DNA from: Candidatus Methanomarinus sp. HR1
GTDB taxonomy: Archaea; Halobacteriota; Methanosarcinia; Methanosarcinales; Methanocomedenaceae
NCBI GenBank assembly: GCA_002926195.1
Contig: MZXQ01000002.1
Coordinates: 1-13,918, forward strand
Direction: 5' to 3'
DNA length: 13,918 nucleotides
Made by a program: the position numbers and the translations under genes. Shown here piece after piece: positions 1-6,848 of the stretch (the stretch's first letter is position 1; the number at the start of each line of letters is the position of its first letter). Under the pieces are notes generated by a model that saw nothing but the letters and a program-made list of their open reading frames with translations, made no database searches and was not told the origin of the DNA.

Positions 1-9
1 CACAGATAC

Positions 10-59
10 ACTCACCTCCTACGGAGTTGAGTGCCTGCTACGCCTAAAGGGTGTGCAGG
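10..59. repeat. two adjacent small hairpins
   Basis: Two inverted repeats stand side by side. At 10-32, ACTC/GAGT and CTCC/GGAG arms enclose a TAC loop. At 34-59, CCTGC and GCAGG arms enclose a loop. They end directly at the left arm of the GxxExxY element. No coding potential is seen in 1-69. They may be the end of an RNA or an insertion site; nothing identifies them further. Confidence 0.35.
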
Positions 60-61
60 TA

Positions 62-336
62 ACACAGATTTACACGGATTTATTGTTAATTGGTATTGAT
101 TTGAATTTTTTAATTGCTTTAATGGGTTTATTCACACCTATTATAAAACCAAATGACTGCAACTCAATAGCAAGTGAATTTTGATAAACCTTCTCTAAGA
201 AACCTGACCCGAGAGTATTGTGTACATTACAAGCGGCTCCAATAATTTTTTCAGTAATATGATGATGTTTTAACTCTGTCATAAAACACGAGATCCTTTT
301 TTTCAATAATCTGTGTAAATCCGTGTAAATCTGTGT
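62..336. mobile_element. 275-bp unit with perfect 21-bp terminal inverted repeats, MITE-like
   Basis: Positions 62-82 are the exact reverse complement of 316-336 (21 of 21 bases, core ACACGGATTTA / TAAATCCGTGT). The match stops on both sides at the next base. The right arm is itself built of short direct repeats of the form AATCYGTGTA (about 309-336). The unit holds only a truncated GxxExxY reading frame, whose stop codon lies inside the left arm. No clear target-site duplication is visible, and no transposase is present, so the unit would be non-autonomous if it is mobile. The repeat structure is seen directly; the mobile nature is inference. Confidence 0.5.
70..282 (-). pseudogene. truncated GxxExxY-family protein
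   Basis: The predicted 70-residue product starts MTELKHHHITEKIIGAA and contains the family hallmark GSGFLEKVY (G-x-x-E-x-x-Y pattern) followed by NSLAIEL. Intact GxxExxY proteins are usually about 120-130 residues and continue through a PD-(D/E)XK-like half with YRADLLV- and LKA-type motifs. Here the frame ends after the first beta strand, at a TAA inside the left terminal repeat, and nothing in 1-69 restores the rest. I chose the ATG at 282 because the frame can be extended only with a TTG at 306. It is probably a decayed or internally deleted copy. The function of the family is unknown; its members are often found near mobile or repeat DNA. Confidence 0.7.
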
Positions 337-405
337 CTAATAAAATTGTTGAAATCATTTGATTTTAGAATTGTGCCCTATGCCTTTCATAATCTGACAT
401 TTGAA

Positions 406-435
406 GGTTGACTTGACACTAGTGTCGAGTCAACC
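406..435. repeat. 30-bp near-perfect palindrome
   Basis: The two 15-base arms, GGTTGACTTGACACT and AGTGTCGAGTCAACC, are reverse complements except for one position. It lies 35 nt beyond the stop codon of the SelB-like gene, reading in that gene's direction. As RNA it would form a long stem with almost no loop. No T-run follows on the minus strand, so it does not look like a standard U-rich archaeal terminator. It could be a 3'-end structure, an operator, or a protein-binding palindrome. Confidence 0.5.
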
Positions 436-470
436 ATATAATATCGCTAGATATATATTCTGACACGGTC

Positions 471-1514
471 TCATTTTTCATCACAAAAACCATATCCGAC
501 AAATCTCTGGTTCTCATCAAGATTGGTAAGAATGAATCTATCCGGTTTAATATATGCAATATTCTTTGAACCCGAAAGCGTTAAAATACATTCACTACCG
601 GGTTTGGCATATTCTACACTATCGTTATTAGTCACGATCTTTTTAACTCGTACTGGTGCTGATTGAAGTCCTGTGAAAAGATGCAACATATCATCCACAG
701 CAACTTTTTTGGTAAATTGTGAGATCGTACAGTTCAGTATAAAATCCATAGCTACGGTTTCGTTGTTTGAAATCACGTATCCTCTATCTACATCCTTTGA
801 CTGGATATTTTTTAATGCCAGCCCAACCCTTGCACCTGCCGTTGCATTTTTTACATTAACATCATGCATCTGGATCGATCGGATCTCAATCGGCTTATCT
901 ACAGGCATCATCGTCATTTTGTCTTTTGCATGTATCGTACCCTGGTTAACAATGCCCAGAACCACGCAACCTATGCCTGTTACATTAAAGACGTGATCAA
1001 TTACAACACGTGGTGGAAGATCATTCAATTGTGCAAGTTCCTCGTCCACTTTTTCACCTGTTGAATTTATCATCTCTTTCAATTCTTCCATCCCTTCGAA
1101 AGTTGTGGTTGATATGGCAATCATATCCCAATCTTTTAGGACTGTAGATGTAGTTATCTTTTTGATGGTTTGTTTCAATTCATCGAGTGCACTATGGTAT
1201 GTAGTATCTGATTTGGTGATAACTATGATCCCATGTTTACATCCCAGCAGATCAAGTGCGACAATACACTCCCCCGTATAAGTGTCAAGACCTGTCGGAG
1301 GAATGCACAAAAGTACAGCGTCAGTAAGATTGAGGGCTGTTATTAATGGTTTTATTGATTTAGGATAACCAGTGGCATCAACTGTCGTGAGTACCGTTGT
1401 GCTTTTTTCAAAGTCGTACATGGTAATATCCGATACATTCCCTTTTTTACCAAGCTTTGATGCGAGGATGGTTCTACCACTCTGTTGGGTTCCGATAATT
1501 GCTATTTTCGTCAT
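471..1514 (-). CDS. archaeal SelB-like translation factor (aSelBL) with degenerate GTPase domain
   Basis: This 347-residue protein has the EF-Tu/SelB domain order: G domain (about 1-160), OB-like domain 2 (about 165-250, with VFNVTGIGCVVLGIV and RSIQMHDVNV blocks) and domain 3 (to the end). The nucleotide motifs are eroded. The P-loop is GTQQSGRT, with Arg14 where Lys is expected. Switch II reads DATG (46-49) instead of DxPGH, the base-recognition motif is TKSD (100-103) rather than NKxD, and switch I is almost absent. There is no C-terminal SECIS-binding winged-helix region. This matches the described aSelBL family of methanogens and some other archaea, in which GTPase decay and an intact domain 2 are known. 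Its role is unresolved; delivery of a special aminoacyl-tRNA has been proposed. Start: ATG with AGGA six bases upstream. It is divergent from the Dph6-type gene. Confidence 0.85.
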   Translation of the reverse strand: MTKIAIIGTQQSGRTILASKLGKKGNVSDITMYDFEKSTTVLTTVDATGYPKSIKPLITALNLTDAVLLCIPPTGLDTYTGECIVALDLLGCKHGIIVITKSDTTYHSALDELKQTIKKITTSTVLKDWDMIAISTTTFEGMEELKEMINSTGEKVDEELAQLNDLPPRVVIDHVFNVTGIGCVVLGIVNQGTIHAKDKMTMMPVDKPIEIRSIQMHDVNVKNATAGARVGLALKNIQSKDVDRGYVISNNETVAMDFILNCTISQFTKKVAVDDMLHLFTGLQSAPVRVKKIVTNNDSVEYAKPGSECILTLSGSKNIAYIKPDRFILTNLDENQRFVGYGFCDEK

Positions 1515-1597
1515 ATATGTTCCTATGCTTTCTATGGATATAGTTTAATATGTTTTTACCGTGACATTAAAGGTATTGTCTGGCATAAAGTAGTATA

Positions 1598-2305
1598 ATG
1601 AAACTGGGTATTCTTTTTTCCGGCGGGAAAGATTCATTTCTTGCAATGTTAAAAGCAATGGAAAATCATCATGAAATAGCATGTCTGATAACAATTATTT
1701 CTAAAAATAATGAAAGTTATATGTTCCATGTTCCGGCAATAGAACTTGCTTGTTACCATGCTAAAGCTCTGGACATTCCGCTAGTAGAAGGGAGAACGCA
1801 AGGAATTAAGGAAAAGGAATTGACAGATCTGAAAATTGTCATCAAGGAGGCAATGATAAAATATCAGATCAATGGTATTGTAACAGGTGCAATAGCTTCA
1901 ACATACCAGACCAGCAGAATACAAAGAATATGTGATGAACTGGGGCTATGGTGTTTTAACCCGCTGTGGGAGATGGATCAAATGTTGGTGTTAAGGGAGA
2001 TCATCAATGCAAAATTGAAAACTATCATTACAGGGATAGCTGCATATCCCCTGGATGAAAAATGGCTTGGAAGGGAGATAGATGATAAATTCTATGAGGA
2101 TGTTTTATTGCTTGAGAAAAAATATATGATAAACCCTGCTGGTGAAGGTGGTGAATTTGAGACATTGGTAACAGGTTCACCTATTCATAAATATACTATT
2201 AAGATCCTTGAGACAGAGAAACAGTATTGTCCTGCTGAAAATTGGGGGATACTTATGATCAAAAAGGTAGAACTGGAGAATACTCACATCAACCAATCGG
2301 TTTAG
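1598..2305 (+). CDS. Dph6-type diphthine--ammonia ligase / N-type ATP pyrophosphatase
   Basis: A 235-residue cytoplasmic adenine-nucleotide alpha-hydrolase fold enzyme. The PP-loop is SGGKDS at residues 8-13. The family-specific blocks GAIASTYQTSRIQRICDELG (about 97-116) and GEGGEFETLV (about 184-193) are both present. In the established pathway Dph6 uses ATP and ammonia to amidate diphthine on the translocation factor EF2, the last step of diphthamide synthesis. Length is typical for the short archaeal form, which lacks the eukaryotic RidA-like C-terminal domains. The ATG at 1598 gives the expected N-terminus (MKLGILFSGGKDS) and has no strong Shine-Dalgarno site, so it may have a short or absent leader. 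Only 83 bases separate it from the divergent SelB-like gene, so both promoters overlap. Another PP-loop role (RNA or cofactor amidation) is less likely. Confidence 0.85.
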   Translation: MKLGILFSGGKDSFLAMLKAMENHHEIACLITIISKNNESYMFHVPAIELACYHAKALDIPLVEGRTQGIKEKELTDLKIVIKEAMIKYQINGIVTGAIASTYQTSRIQRICDELGLWCFNPLWEMDQMLVLREIINAKLKTIITGIAAYPLDEKWLGREIDDKFYEDVLLLEKKYMINPAGEGGEFETLVTGSPIHKYTIKILETEKQYCPAENWGILMIKKVELENTHINQSV

Positions 2306-2333
2306 CTGCCTTATTCAAACCATGCTTTTTTAT

Positions 2334-2363
2334 AGTATATAATCTATGAGATTATTATATACT
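2334..2363. promoter_or_regulatory. inverted repeat overlapping the TATA region of the CNNM-type gene
   Basis: AGTATATAATCT (2334-2345) is answered by AGATTATTATATACT (2349-2363), an inverted repeat with a 3-base loop and one 3-base (TAA/TTA) insertion in the second arm. It contains a TATA-like AGTATATAA about 25-30 bases upstream of a plausible transcription start near 2365. An A+T palindrome on a TATA box could be an operator, or simply a promoter that happens to be symmetrical. It sits alone in the gap after the Dph6-type gene. Confidence 0.4.
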
Positions 2364-2403
2364 GGAAAAAGTGTTACAGGTATGTTCGGGAGTTAAAATA
2401 GAA

Positions 2404-3453
2404 GTGATTGACCTAATATCATTGGTTGAATTGATCATTATAATAATCCTGGTAAGTTTTTCAGCCTTTTTTTCATCATCTGAGACAGCATTTATCGGAG
2501 TTCATCGAATAAAGATACTCCATCTGGCCGAGAAGGGTAATAAGAAAGCTAAAATAATCCATCAGGAACTGCAACATCCTGAAAAGTTCATTACTACAAT
2601 ACTGGTAGGTAATAACATCGTAAATGTAGCAGCATCCGTACTTTGTACTGTATTGACATTAAGGTTCTTTGGTGATGCAGGTATAGCTATTGCAACCGGA
2701 ATAATGACAGTTATTATTCTTGTCTTTGGTGAGATCGTTCCCAAAACCTTTGCTATCAGGCATGCTGATACTTATTTACTCAAAATAGCAGGTATACTGC
2801 AATTGCTGACTAAAGTACTGTATCCCCTGGTTTATTTCTTTACAGTAATAACAAACTTCGTACTACGCATTATTGGTGTAAAAGATAAGATAAAAAACCC
2901 GTTTGTCACAGAGGACCAGATTAAACTCCTCTTAAAAATTGGTGTGGAAGAAGGTGACATTGAGCATCATGAAAGAGAATATATCCAGAACGTGTTTGAA
3001 TTCACTGATGAAAAAGCCAGGGGTACAATGACATTAAAAAAAGACATGGTAACTGTACAAAGTGATGAAATACTCAGTAAAGCCCTTAAAAAGATCAATA
3101 AATGCGGACATTCGAGACTTCCTGTCTGGAAAGATCACTTTGATAATATCATAGGAATGATATATGCAAAGGACCTGTTGAAATTTACTGATGGCCAGAT
3201 ACAGAAAACAACAGCTTATGAGATCCTCAGACCTATATTAAAAGTAAAAAAAGACCGTAAGATCGCATATATTCTCAAAGAACTCCAGACAAAAAATATA
3301 CAGATTGCTGTAGTGATGAATGAGAATAATAACGTCGTGGGTCTTCTATCTATTGAGGACATTCTCGAAGAGATAGTAGGAGAGATCCATGATGAGTATG
3401 ATATTGAAGAGATGAACAATGGAGGCGGGACGGTAGCACTTAAGCAGGTATAA
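2404..3453 (+). CDS. CNNM/CorC-type (DUF21 + CBS pair) membrane protein
   Basis: The protein (349 residues from this start) has an N-terminal DUF21/CNNM transmembrane domain. It carries the SAFFSSSETA hallmark, VGNNIVNVAASV, and the FGEIVPKTFAIRHAD motif, within four hydrophobic segments up to about residue 165. A cytosolic CBS pair follows, with HSRLPVWKDHFDNIIGMIYAKDLL and, near the end, VVGLLSIEDILEEIVGEIHDE. The family includes Mg2+/Co2+ transport or efflux proteins and CBS-regulated exporters; the substrate here cannot be read from sequence. It stops soon after the CBS pair and lacks the CorC_HlyC C-terminal domain found in many homologues. I prefer the GTG at 2404 because a GGGAG lies 11 bases upstream and the family usually begins just before TM1; a GTG at 2371 adds 11 residues. 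Confidence 0.88.
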   Translation: MIDLISLVELIIIIILVSFSAFFSSSETAFIGVHRIKILHLAEKGNKKAKIIHQELQHPEKFITTILVGNNIVNVAASVLCTVLTLRFFGDAGIAIATGIMTVIILVFGEIVPKTFAIRHADTYLLKIAGILQLLTKVLYPLVYFFTVITNFVLRIIGVKDKIKNPFVTEDQIKLLLKIGVEEGDIEHHEREYIQNVFEFTDEKARGTMTLKKDMVTVQSDEILSKALKKINKCGHSRLPVWKDHFDNIIGMIYAKDLLKFTDGQIQKTTAYEILRPILKVKKDRKIAYILKELQTKNIQIAVVMNENNNVVGLLSIEDILEEIVGEIHDEYDIEEMNNGGGTVALKQV

Positions 3454-3488
3454 TAACATTTACGTTATCTCCCGATAAATTCAAATAG

Positions 3489-3779
3489 ATGCAAACTCAA
3501 CCAGCCAATCTAAACGAGAAGACAAATCGTTATATGCTGATGCTGCAGAGGGCATTGGGAAACGTTACAATCGCCACGGGCGAGAGATCATATCTAAATA
3601 CCATCGCGAAAGATTATCTGAATATGGCACGTTCCTATTACAATGACGGTGTGCATTTTATGAAAAATGATGATTATGTGAACGCCCTGGCTTGTTTCAG
3701 TTATGGTCACGCCTGGCTGGATGCAGGTGCAAGATTGGGAGTCTTTGCAGTGGAGGATGAGACATTATTCGCACTTTAG
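3489..3779 (+). CDS. DUF357 family small helical protein
   Basis: A 96-residue soluble protein. The C-terminal half carries the family signature NALACFSYGHAWLDAGARLG (about residues 65-84), preceded by a DYLNMARSYYNDG helix that resembles a tetratricopeptide-type helical pair. DUF357 proteins are archaeal, about 90-100 residues long, all-helical, and without a defined function. The upstream gene ends 35 bases before and DUF555 begins 30 bases after, so this is probably part of one transcription unit. No clear Shine-Dalgarno site precedes the ATG; the short spacer instead holds a small TAAC/GTTA inverted repeat. Confidence 0.85.
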   Translation: MQTQPANLNEKTNRYMLMLQRALGNVTIATGERSYLNTIAKDYLNMARSYYNDGVHFMKNDDYVNALACFSYGHAWLDAGARLGVFAVEDETLFAL

Positions 3780-3809
3780 AAATATATTGTAAATATTGGA
3801 GATACCATA

Positions 3810-4169
3810 ATGAAAAATTATAATGTGATACTGGAAGCAGCCTGGTTGGTAAAGGATATCGGATCAACTGATGATGCCATGGGAGTGGCTGTCGCAGAGG
3901 CTGGAAAACGTTTGAATCCTCAACTGGAATATGTTGAGATAGATGTAGGTACTACTTACTGTCCTTCATGTAATGAACCATTTGACAGCGTATTCTTAGC
4001 TGCCAATACTGCACTTGTAGGTCTGGTACTCCAGATGCGTGTATTTGATGCAGAGAATGAAGAGCATGCTGCCAGGATAGCAAAATCAGTGATCGGGAAA
4101 GCCCTGAAAAATATTCCCTTAAACGTCGTCGAAGTTACTGATCTTGATTATTCAGAAGAATATGAATGA
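3810..4169 (+). CDS. DUF555 / UPF0212 family protein
   Basis: A 119-residue archaeal conserved protein. The central CPSC motif (CPSCNEPFDSVFLAANTALVG region, Cys at about residues 51 and 54) looks like a single zinc-knuckle half-site or a redox CxxC. The N-terminal MKNYNVILEAAWLVKDI and the C-terminal KALKNIPLNVVEV segment also match the family. No biochemical role is established to my knowledge. A GGAG eight bases before the ATG supports the start. The gene follows DUF357 and precedes a PfkB kinase by 15 bases, which suggests co-transcription. The acidic, Tyr-rich tail is unremarkable. Confidence 0.87.
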   Translation: MKNYNVILEAAWLVKDIGSTDDAMGVAVAEAGKRLNPQLEYVEIDVGTTYCPSCNEPFDSVFLAANTALVGLVLQMRVFDAENEEHAARIAKSVIGKALKNIPLNVVEVTDLDYSEEYE

Positions 4170-4184
4170 TTCGAGGGATCGAAC

Positions 4185-5078
4185 TTGGATAAGACCATCT
4201 CAGTTATCGGACATACAGCTTACGATCATTTATTTGAAGTAACCCGGTTCCCTGAACCAAATTCATCGATTCCTATAAATGACTATCATTTATATTTCGG
4301 AGGCGGTGCCGCCAATATCGCAGCAGGTTTAGCTGTACTGGGCGCTAAAAGCCAATTGATATCCCCTATAGGCAGTGATTTTGCCGGTTCGAAGTATGAG
4401 AAATATTTGCAGGGTCTGGGGCTTGATATCAGCCTGATGTATCATATAGAGTATGAGAAGACGGCCTCGGCATTTATTTATACAGATGATGAACACAACC
4501 AGATAACTTATTTTTATTGGGGTGCATCAAAACATTTTCCTGAGTTGATCCCACCTGAGTTACCATTTGTCCACCTGGCCACTGCTGATCCGGTATTCAA
4601 CAGCCGGGCAGCGCAAAAGGCCGATTTTGTTTCATTTGATCCCGGACAGGACCTGATCCGGTATTCAAAGGAATGCCTTGAGATAATATTATCCAATACC
4701 GATATTCTGTTCACTAACCGCCATGAGATAGAAAGACTGGGACAAATGATCGGATGTACTCGTGAAATGCTGGAAACCGATATACCAGTAGTCGTGGTCA
4801 CACACGATAAAAGCGGTAGTGAGATATGTAAAGATGGTGAACGGATATTTATTCCTCCTATCCAGGTGCAAGCAGTGGACCCTACCGGAGCAGGTGACGC
4901 CTATCGCGTTGGGTTTTTAGTAGCATATACCAGAGGATATCCTCTTGAGATATGCGGACGTATAGGGTCTACTACTGCATCCTTTGTTGTGGAAAAAGTC
5001 GGATGCCAGACTAACCTGTGTACATGGGATCAAATGCAGGAAAGATTTAATTACTATTATGAAGAGTTTAGGGTATGA
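4185..5078 (+). CDS. PfkB/ribokinase-family carbohydrate or nucleoside kinase
   Basis: A 297-residue soluble kinase of the ribokinase fold. The N-terminal substrate-binding block has GGGAANIAAGLAVLGA (starting at residue 39) and IGSDFAG. The C-terminal PfkB signature 2 reads DPTGAGDAYRVGFL, with the catalytic base Asp238 in GAGD. Members phosphorylate sugars, sugar phosphates or nucleosides with ATP (some archaeal members with ADP); archaeal paralogues include ribokinase- and nucleoside-kinase-like enzymes, and the substrate cannot be decided here. The start is a TTG at 4185, supported by GAGGGATC seven bases upstream, close to the 16S-complementary consensus. Its stop overlaps the next gene's ATG by 4 bases (ATGA), so translation is probably coupled to the lipoprotein gene. 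Confidence 0.88.
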   Translation: MDKTISVIGHTAYDHLFEVTRFPEPNSSIPINDYHLYFGGGAANIAAGLAVLGAKSQLISPIGSDFAGSKYEKYLQGLGLDISLMYHIEYEKTASAFIYTDDEHNQITYFYWGASKHFPELIPPELPFVHLATADPVFNSRAAQKADFVSFDPGQDLIRYSKECLEIILSNTDILFTNRHEIERLGQMIGCTREMLETDIPVVVVTHDKSGSEICKDGERIFIPPIQVQAVDPTGAGDAYRVGFLVAYTRGYPLEICGRIGSTTASFVVEKVGCQTNLCTWDQMQERFNYYYEEFRV

Positions 5079-5518
5079 ATATGAGGGATCTATCTATAAT
5101 TTTGGGTGTGTTTCTTTTTGGTTATATCATCACTACGGGATGTATAGATAGCAACCATCAGCAAAACCTTACAATAAATGAGTCGCAAGCGATCAATATT
5201 ACGCAAATGAACCAAACAACTCAAGATTATTTTTCAGACTATTTCATAAATGAAGAGTGGAGGCTGGTAAGAGCTACATTATTAAATGAGACCTCACAAA
5301 ATGTTAATAATAGTACATATCAGGGAGAGTTTCCTGTCTGGAAAGTAGAGATGATGGAACGTACCTGTGCATGCAACAGTATAAAGAAACTACATGTGAT
5401 CGAAGGATATGTGTCTCCTTATACCGGAGAGGTTTTTAATGTTTCCACAGGTATGGTTTTGGAGACCCAGTATGATATACAGAGCTGTGCATCTCTTGAA
5501 TGTCATAAGAATAAATAG
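5075..5518 (+). CDS. secreted Cys-containing lipoprotein, unknown family
   Basis: 147 residues. The N-terminus (MNMRDLSIILGVFLFGYIITTGC) is a signal peptide with a lipobox-like TTGC, predicting lipid attachment at the Cys and an extracytoplasmic location. An Asn/Thr/Gln-rich spacer with several N-x-S/T sites follows, then a globular part with WRLVRATLLNET and FPVWKVEMMERTCAC. Four more cysteines lie in two pairs, CAC near residue 103 and C-x5-C at the C-terminal end, so disulphides are likely. I do not recognise the family. It overlaps the kinase by 4 bases upstream and the thioredoxin-CcdA gene by 47 bases downstream. This arrangement suggests it is a substrate or partner of that redox protein (inference). 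Confidence 0.72.
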   Translation: MNMRDLSIILGVFLFGYIITTGCIDSNHQQNLTINESQAINITQMNQTTQDYFSDYFINEEWRLVRATLLNETSQNVNNSTYQGEFPVWKVEMMERTCACNSIKKLHVIEGYVSPYTGEVFNVSTGMVLETQYDIQSCASLECHKNK

Positions 5519-6623
5519 GCAATTATTTTTAGTAGCAGTATTATTTATACTCTTTTTTCAATTAATTCCGGTAGTTAGTGCATCTGATGATCAGATGATG
5601 GAATATTTCTATGAGTACGGTTGTTCCAATTGTGCTCAGGTGGTACCTGTAATAGATGAAGTTGTTGGCCAGTATGGTAATATAACACTGGAAAAATATG
5701 AGATATCCACTGATTATAACGGTACAACCGGATATGCCAGAATGAAGGTATATGGAGCATACAGCGTCCCGGCGGTTGTTATCAACCGGCAGATCACGAT
5801 TCTATATTCTGATTATAATGGTAATAAGAGTCTTTTAAGGGAATTATTGATAAGTGGAATAGAAAATGCACCCCGGATGATACAGAACAACTCAAACCAG
5901 ACAATACAGGATACCGACCCTCTACCTGAACTCTCTTTTTTTATGGTATTGATTGCAGGTTTTCTTGCAGGTTTTAATCCATGCCTGATCGCAGTAATGA
6001 CATTTTTAGCAACGATCACCTTATCCTCACAAGGAGGACGAAAGGATATGCTGATAATGGTTATCGGGTTCTGCACAGGTATATTTATTGTATTTATGCT
6101 GGGAGGCCTGTTTCTGTTGGGTGTGGTCAGGCAGCATCCCCGGATCACGGACAGTATCACTCTATTTTTAGTACTGCTGATCGGAATTATGGGATTATGG
6201 CACCTATATGATGCATACCATCTGAGTAAACATGACAGGTCATCATTTAAGACCCCGGATTCATTCAAGCGATTGATGAGCGCCATAGAAGGCAATGCTA
6301 TGGAAGGAAAGAATATATTAATCGTATCATGTATTGCAGGTGGGGTATTCTCACTGGTAAAAGCACCATGTGTCGGTGCAGTCTATTTTGCTATAATTGA
6401 TCTGATCATATCACAGGGAAATATTGCCAAAGGGGGGGTATATCTTGCATTGTATAATTTTGGTGTGGTGTTTCCGGTACTTGTCCTGGGTGTCTTGCTG
6501 GCTTATGGAATGAATCCCGAAAAAGTAACCGAATTCAGGGAGAAAAGACGTGTTGAAGTGCGGATTATAACAGGTATTGTATTGATCGCACTGGCACTGC
6601 TGATATACTTTAAGGTAATATAA
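5472..6623 (+). CDS. thioredoxin-like domain fused to a CcdA/DsbD-type transmembrane domain
   Basis: 383 residues from this start. A signal/anchor segment (about 18-37) is followed by an extracytoplasmic thioredoxin-like domain with active site CSNC (51-54) and a cis-proline in VPAVV (Pro100). From about 155 a polytopic CcdA-like domain has its two characteristic cysteines, in FNPC (Cys171) and KAPCVGA (Cys300), and about six TM segments. CcdA/DsbD proteins move electrons from cytoplasmic thioredoxin across the membrane to extracytoplasmic thiols; here donor and acceptor are in one chain. That would serve cytochrome c maturation or repair of disulphides. Start: ATG 5472 has GGAG seven bases upstream and a good signal peptide; an ATG at 5409 in the same frame would add 21 residues of shadow sequence. 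It overlaps the lipoprotein gene. Confidence 0.86.
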   Translation: MIYRAVHLLNVIRINRQLFLVAVLFILFFQLIPVVSASDDQMMEYFYEYGCSNCAQVVPVIDEVVGQYGNITLEKYEISTDYNGTTGYARMKVYGAYSVPAVVINRQITILYSDYNGNKSLLRELLISGIENAPRMIQNNSNQTIQDTDPLPELSFFMVLIAGFLAGFNPCLIAVMTFLATITLSSQGGRKDMLIMVIGFCTGIFIVFMLGGLFLLGVVRQHPRITDSITLFLVLLIGIMGLWHLYDAYHLSKHDRSSFKTPDSFKRLMSAIEGNAMEGKNILIVSCIAGGVFSLVKAPCVGAVYFAIIDLIISQGNIAKGGVYLALYNFGVVFPVLVLGVLLAYGMNPEKVTEFREKRRVEVRIITGIVLIALALLIYFKVI

Positions 6624-6653
6624 AATTGGTCATAAGATTTTTATACTTTAGAA

Positions 6654-6662
6654 TTATATATT
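6654..6662 (+). promoter_or_regulatory. TATA box before the G+C-rich intergenic segment
   Basis: The sequence TTATATATT is centred about 24 bases upstream of GGTCC at 6681, where base composition changes abruptly. This is the spacing expected between an archaeal TATA box and its transcription start. No open reading frame of credible quality starts downstream. Confidence 0.4.
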
Positions 6663-6680
6663 ATGTACTCGTGTTGTATA

Positions 6681-6840
6681 GGTCCTTGCGTGAGTTACTG
6701 ACAGAGTCTATCAATGATCGACAAGACAACCCCAACGCGGCAAATTCTTGCGATACTGCCTGGCACAGAGGGTACCTGGAGCGGACAACGGAATCGCCCA
6801 GTGAGTGAAGTTCCGGAGTTAGTGCGTCAGGCGACAGCAC
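6681..6840 (+). ncRNA. candidate structured non-coding RNA in a convergent intergenic gap
   Basis: The 160 bases are about 55% G+C (88 of 160 counted), while flanking genes are far more A+T-rich. In A+T-rich archaea such islands commonly mark RNA genes. A TATA box is placed correctly for a start at 6681. The 3' end is a 7-bp hairpin, GTGCGTC / GAC-A-GCAC with an AGGC loop (6822-6840), followed by A+T-rich DNA. An internal GCAA/TTGC hairpin lies near 6740-6752. I could not match it to tRNA, RNase P RNA, SRP RNA, or a clear C/D or H/ACA guide. The open frames in it (60 and 62 codons on opposite strands) have no ribosome site or family resemblance. It might instead be a remnant of foreign DNA, and the hairpin may only terminate the facing OB-fold gene. 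Confidence 0.4.
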
Positions 6841-6848
6841 AATAATCA

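Noticed and set aside
471..1514. Genuine selenocysteine-specific SelB
   Set aside because: Too short, no C-terminal SECIS-binding domain, and the GTPase motifs are degraded.
4165..4190. TTCGA-containing stretch resembling a tRNA T-arm
   Set aside because: No acceptor or anticodon stems around it; GAGGGATC is the ribosome site of the PfkB gene.
5409..5471. Longer N-terminus for the thioredoxin-CcdA protein
   Set aside because: Would overlap the lipoprotein gene by 110 bases and encode atypical sequence before the signal peptide; ATG 5472 has GGAG at the right distance.
5813..6295. 160-codon open frame on the minus strand
   Set aside because: Lies wholly inside the CcdA domain on the opposite strand; no family features and no ribosome site.
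6626..6808. 60-codon plus-strand frame (and a 62-codon minus frame) in the G+C-rich gap
   Set aside because: No Shine-Dalgarno site, no recognisable motif, and the composition break is better explained by an RNA or foreign DNA.
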